DNA of 7,906 bases from assembly GCA_026398715.1 (NCBI GenBank), contig JAPLSI010000102.1:1-7906 (forward strand), written 5' to 3'. Positions 6,163 to 7,906 of the stretch are shown here, piece after piece. This DNA is from Gammaproteobacteria bacterium. Lineage in GTDB: Bacteria > Pseudomonadota > Gammaproteobacteria > Xanthomonadales > Xanthomonadaceae. The notes under the pieces are model-generated. The model was not told where the DNA came from, did no database searches, and worked only from the letters and a program-made list of their open reading frames with translations. A program made the translations under genes and the position numbers. Position 1 is the first letter of the stretch. Every line of letters begins with the position of its first letter.

Positions 6163-6936
6163 TCAGCCGCCGAGCGCGAGGGTCAGCACCAGACGATCGG
6201 AAACACGATCACCATCAATGTCGGTGTCGTAGTAGTTCAGGGCAGCGTTGACCGGACCGAACTGGCGGCTGACGCCGATGTTCCAGTCGTTGTAGCTGCC
6301 GTTGTCATCCGAGAACTTGCTGCGGCCGACGCCGGCGTTCAGCGCGAAATCGTTGCCGACGTCCCAGGTGCCGCCCAGGTTGAAGTACAGGCTGGAGTAG
6401 TCGAGGTTGGCGTAGTCGTTCGCGTAGGCGACGGTGAAGGTCAGCATCTCGCTGTAGGTGGCCGAGACGAAGTACTCGTTGTAGTCGATGCTGCCGTAGG
6501 CATCGCGCTCGCCCAGGTAGGTGTAGCGAACGGCGTGCACGTCCATGTTCCAGTCTTCGGCAACGTCGGCGCTGTAGCCGACATAGGTGTCGAGCTCGAT
6601 GTCCGGGCCGTCGCTGTCGTTGAAGTCGATGTTCGATGCCCAGGCGCCGACATACCAGCCGGTGTCGCCGAACGCGTAGTCCAGGCCGCCCTGCAGCGCG
6701 GGCTTGAAATTGGATTGGGTGATACCGCGGAACACATAGTCGGAGGTTGCCGACAGGTTCCAGCTGAGGTTGGAACTCGACTCTTCCTCGGCGGCGGCTT
6801 CGGCGGCCGGCGCGGCTTCCTGGGCAGCGGCTTCGGTGGTCTCTTCAGCCGGTTCGGCTGCATCCTGCGCCAAGGCGGTGAGTGGCATGGCGAAGGCGGC
6901 GAGGCTCAAGGCAAGCGCAATTTTGTTCAACTTCAT
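6163..6936 (-). CDS. TorF-family putative outer-membrane porin (Gcw_chp domain)
   Basis: This 257-residue protein begins with a clear signal peptide (MKLNKIALALSLAAFAMPLTALA, cut before QDA near residue 23-24). A low-complexity Ala/Glu linker (about 25-53) follows, then a beta-strand-rich domain. That domain opens with the family signature SATSDYVFRGITQSNFKPAL and GGLDYAFGDTGWYVGAWASNIDF (about 62-105). Repeating aromatic-alternating strands such as LDTYVGYSADV, EYFVSATYSEM, SSLYFNLGGTWDV and WNIGVSRQFGPVN fit an outer-membrane barrel. TorF-like proteins are annotated as putative porins; the solute is unknown. The protein ends LVLTLALGG, without the terminal aromatic residue typical of barrel proteins recognised by the Bam complex. 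The ATG at 6936 was chosen because it starts the signal peptide and has GGAG eight bases upstream. Upstream in-frame codons to about 7014 would spoil the signal sequence. It converges on tdh and diverges from kbl. Confidence 0.88.
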   Translation of the reverse strand: MKLNKIALALSLAAFAMPLTALAQDAAEPAEETTEAAAQEAAPAAEAAAEEESSSNLSWNLSATSDYVFRGITQSNFKPALQGGLDYAFGDTGWYVGAWASNIDFNDSDGPDIELDTYVGYSADVAEDWNMDVHAVRYTYLGERDAYGSIDYNEYFVSATYSEMLTFTVAYANDYANLDYSSLYFNLGGTWDVGNDFALNAGVGRSKFSDDNGSYNDWNIGVSRQFGPVNAALNYYDTDIDGDRVSDRLVLTLALGG

Positions 6937-6942
6937 GATTGG

Positions 6943-6956
6943 ATCTCCGTTTTTTT
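6943..6956 (-). promoter_or_regulatory. Strong ribosome binding site of the porin gene
   Basis: On the minus strand a run of seven A (6950-6956) precedes CGGAGAT, giving a GGAG Shine-Dalgarno (6945-6948) eight bases before the ATG at 6936. The A-rich enhancer plus strong site is typical of abundant envelope proteins. It fixes the start at the signal peptide methionine. Confidence 0.7.
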
Positions 6957-7005
6957 GGCTAACGACTATTGGTGGTAGTGGATGCGTCGTCCTTCGCGGG
7001 CCGCG

Positions 7006-7036
7006 TCGGTCCACCCTGCTTGGGTGGGTGGGCCGG
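7006..7036 (-). other. GC-rich hairpin in the probable 5' leader of the porin gene
   Basis: CGGTCCACCC (7007-7016) can pair with GGGTGGGCCG (7026-7035), nine Watson-Crick pairs plus one T/G position (on the minus-strand transcript this position is A opposite C, so the stem is interrupted there). A shorter alternative is a perfect six-base stem, CCACCC (7011-7016) with GGGTGG (7022-7027). It lies 70-100 bases ahead of the porin start. No T tract follows on either strand, so it is not an obvious terminator. A role in mRNA stability or control of the porin transcript is only a suggestion. Confidence 0.3.
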
Positions 7037-7055
7037 ACATTCCCCTGTCACGGCT

Positions 7056-7099
7056 TGTTGAATTTTTAACACAGTATTAGCACAAATTGCGATACGCAA
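7056..7099. promoter_or_regulatory. Divergent porin/kbl control region with two palindromes
   Basis: This AT-rich patch stands out in GC-rich surroundings. It holds TGTTGAATTTTTAACA (7056-7071), an inverted repeat with six of seven arm positions paired, and TTGCGATACGCAA (7087-7099), a perfect five-base inverted repeat around ATA. TTAACA at 7066-7071 is a five-of-six match to a -35 box on the plus strand, with only a poor -10 (GATACG, 7091-7096) after it. On the minus strand I see only weak -10 candidates around 7074-7079. The region probably contains the porin promoter and one or more operators, but no specific regulator is recognisable. Confidence 0.4.
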
Positions 7100-7150
7100 G
7101 CGTACGGAGGGCCTCTGTTCCGAGCAGTGGGCCGGCCCCGGCCAATGAAC

Positions 7151-7156
7151 GATAAT
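7151..7156 (+). promoter_or_regulatory. Candidate -10 box for kbl
   Basis: GATAAT at 7151-7156 matches five of six positions of the sigma70 -10 box. The matching -35 window (about 7128-7133) is GC-rich and shows no similarity, so the site would need activation or is spurious. Transcription from it would start near 7163, giving a 21-base, pyrimidine-rich leader without a Shine-Dalgarno sequence. Confidence 0.35.
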
Positions 7157-7183
7157 CCCGCCCTGCCCCTTCGGCCTCCCGAC

Positions 7184-7906
7184 ATGACCAAACCTGCCCT
7201 TACCCGACTGGGCGACAGCCTGGACTCCATCCGCGCCGACGGACTGTTCAAGTCCGAACGGGTCATCACCAGCCCGCAGTCAGCAGAAATCGAGCTGGCT
7301 GACGGCCGGCGTGTCCTGAACTTCTGCGCTAACAACTACCTGGGCCTCGCCGACCATCCGGCGGTGATCCAGGCCGCCAAGGAGGCGCTCGACAGCCACG
7401 GTTTCGGCATGGCTTCGGTACGTTTCATTTGCGGCACCCAAGATTTGCACAAGCAACTGGAGCAAAAGCTCGCGACGTTCTTCGGCACCGAGGACGCCAT
7501 CCTGTATGCCGCCTGCTTCGACGCCAATGGCGGGCTCTTCGAGCCACTCCTCGGCGAGGAAGACGCGATCATCTCGGATGCGCTGAACCATGCATCCATC
7601 ATCGACGGCGTGCGGCTTTGCAAGGCAAAGCGCTATCGCTACGCCAACTGCGACATGGCCGACCTGGAACAGCAACTGGTCCAGGCGCGCGCCGATGGTG
7701 TTCGCGACATCCTGATCACCACCGATGGCGTGTTCTCGATGGACGGCTTCATTGCCCCGCTCGACCGCATCACGGAGCTCGCGCACCAGTACGGCGCGTT
7801 GGTGCACATCGACGAATGCCATGCCACTGGCTTCCTCGGCGCCGGTGGCCGCGGCTCGGCAGAAGTGAAAGGCGTGCTGGACAAGATCGACATCTTCACC
7901 GGCACC
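7184..7906 (+). CDS. kbl: Glycine C-acetyltransferase (2-amino-3-ketobutyrate CoA ligase), 3' truncated by window edge
   Basis: Kbl is a PLP enzyme that cleaves 2-amino-3-ketobutyrate with CoA to glycine and acetyl-CoA, consuming the product of Tdh. The 241 residues in view are collinear with E. coli Kbl: [10 protein letters not shown] (21-30), [14 protein letters not shown] (46-59), [20 protein letters not shown] (71-90), [10 protein letters not shown] (111-120), [20 protein letters not shown] (131-150), DGVFSMDG (181-188). His136 is the residue that stacks on PLP in the family, and Asp210 and His213 correspond to the cofactor-contacting Asp/His pair. The usual DDSHA reads DECHA here, a mild variant. 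The PLP-binding lysine lies beyond the window. The ATG at 7184 is the first in frame before the conserved N-terminus; no ribosome binding site precedes it. The gene is on the same strand as tdh, but the porin gene separates the two. Confidence 0.97.
   Translation, partial: MTKPALTRLGDSLDSIRADGLFKSERVITSPQSAEIELADGRRVLNFCANNYLGLADHPAVIQAAKEALDSHGFGMASVRFICGTQDLHKQLEQKLATFFGTEDAILYAACFDANGGLFEPLLGEEDAIISDALNHASIIDGVRLCKAKRYRYANCDMADLEQQLVQARADGVRDILITTDGVFSMDGFIAPLDRITELAHQYGALVHIDECHATGFLGAGGRGSAEVKGVLDKIDIFTGT

Noticed and set aside
6157..6978. Plus-strand open frame of 273 codons opposite the porin gene, rich in valine
   Set aside because: The valine/alanine repetition is the antisense image of the porin strands. 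The minus-strand frame has a signal peptide, a strong ribosome site and the TorF signature.
1..7906. Mobile element, phage, defence system or CRISPR content
   Set aside because: No transposase, integrase, terminal inverted repeats, direct-repeat arrays or defence-type proteins were seen on either strand. Gene content and composition look like core chromosome.

Overview
The window is GC-rich and densely coded. It reads as chromosomal DNA from a gammaproteobacterium, most likely of the Xanthomonadales/Lysobacter group. The reasons are the close match of the threonine catabolism enzymes to the E. coli proteins, a TorF-type putative porin, and a Ser/Thr kinase fused to a formylglycine-generating-enzyme (FGE)-like domain, an architecture I recall from that group. 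The taxonomic assignment is inference. No mobile element, CRISPR array, tRNA or rRNA is visible.

Left part (1-4414, plus strand). The 3' end of a gene resembling the thioredoxin/TPR co-chaperone YbbN is followed by a 107-bp gap with a weak promoter candidate. A tightly packed four-gene unit then begins: (i) a membrane Ser/Thr kinase with an extracytoplasmic FGE-like domain, (ii) a DUF502 membrane protein, (iii) a queuosine-precursor-type (YhhQ/VUT) transporter, and (iv) a small secreted protein with a BamE/SmpA-like sequence pattern. Each start overlaps the previous stop by 1 or 4 bases, so the four are probably translationally coupled. What the kinase senses and why these membrane genes travel with it is the main open question.

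Middle part (4411-6142, plus strand). An extended -10 promoter overlapped by a perfect inverted repeat resembling a Fur box precedes a lipoprotein with a single c-type haem motif near its C-terminus. A perfect TATAAT box then leads into tdh, the zinc-dependent L-threonine 3-dehydrogenase. A bidirectional terminator closes tdh and also serves the convergent gene.

Right part (6163-7906). A TorF-family putative outer-membrane porin lies on the minus strand. It is separated by a 247-bp divergent regulatory region, which contains two palindromes and a GC-rich hairpin, from kbl (glycine C-acetyltransferase) on the plus strand. The window edge cuts kbl. Tdh and Kbl catalyse consecutive steps (threonine to 2-amino-3-ketobutyrate, then to glycine plus acetyl-CoA). 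Here they are split by the oppositely oriented porin gene rather than forming the usual kbl-tdh operon.
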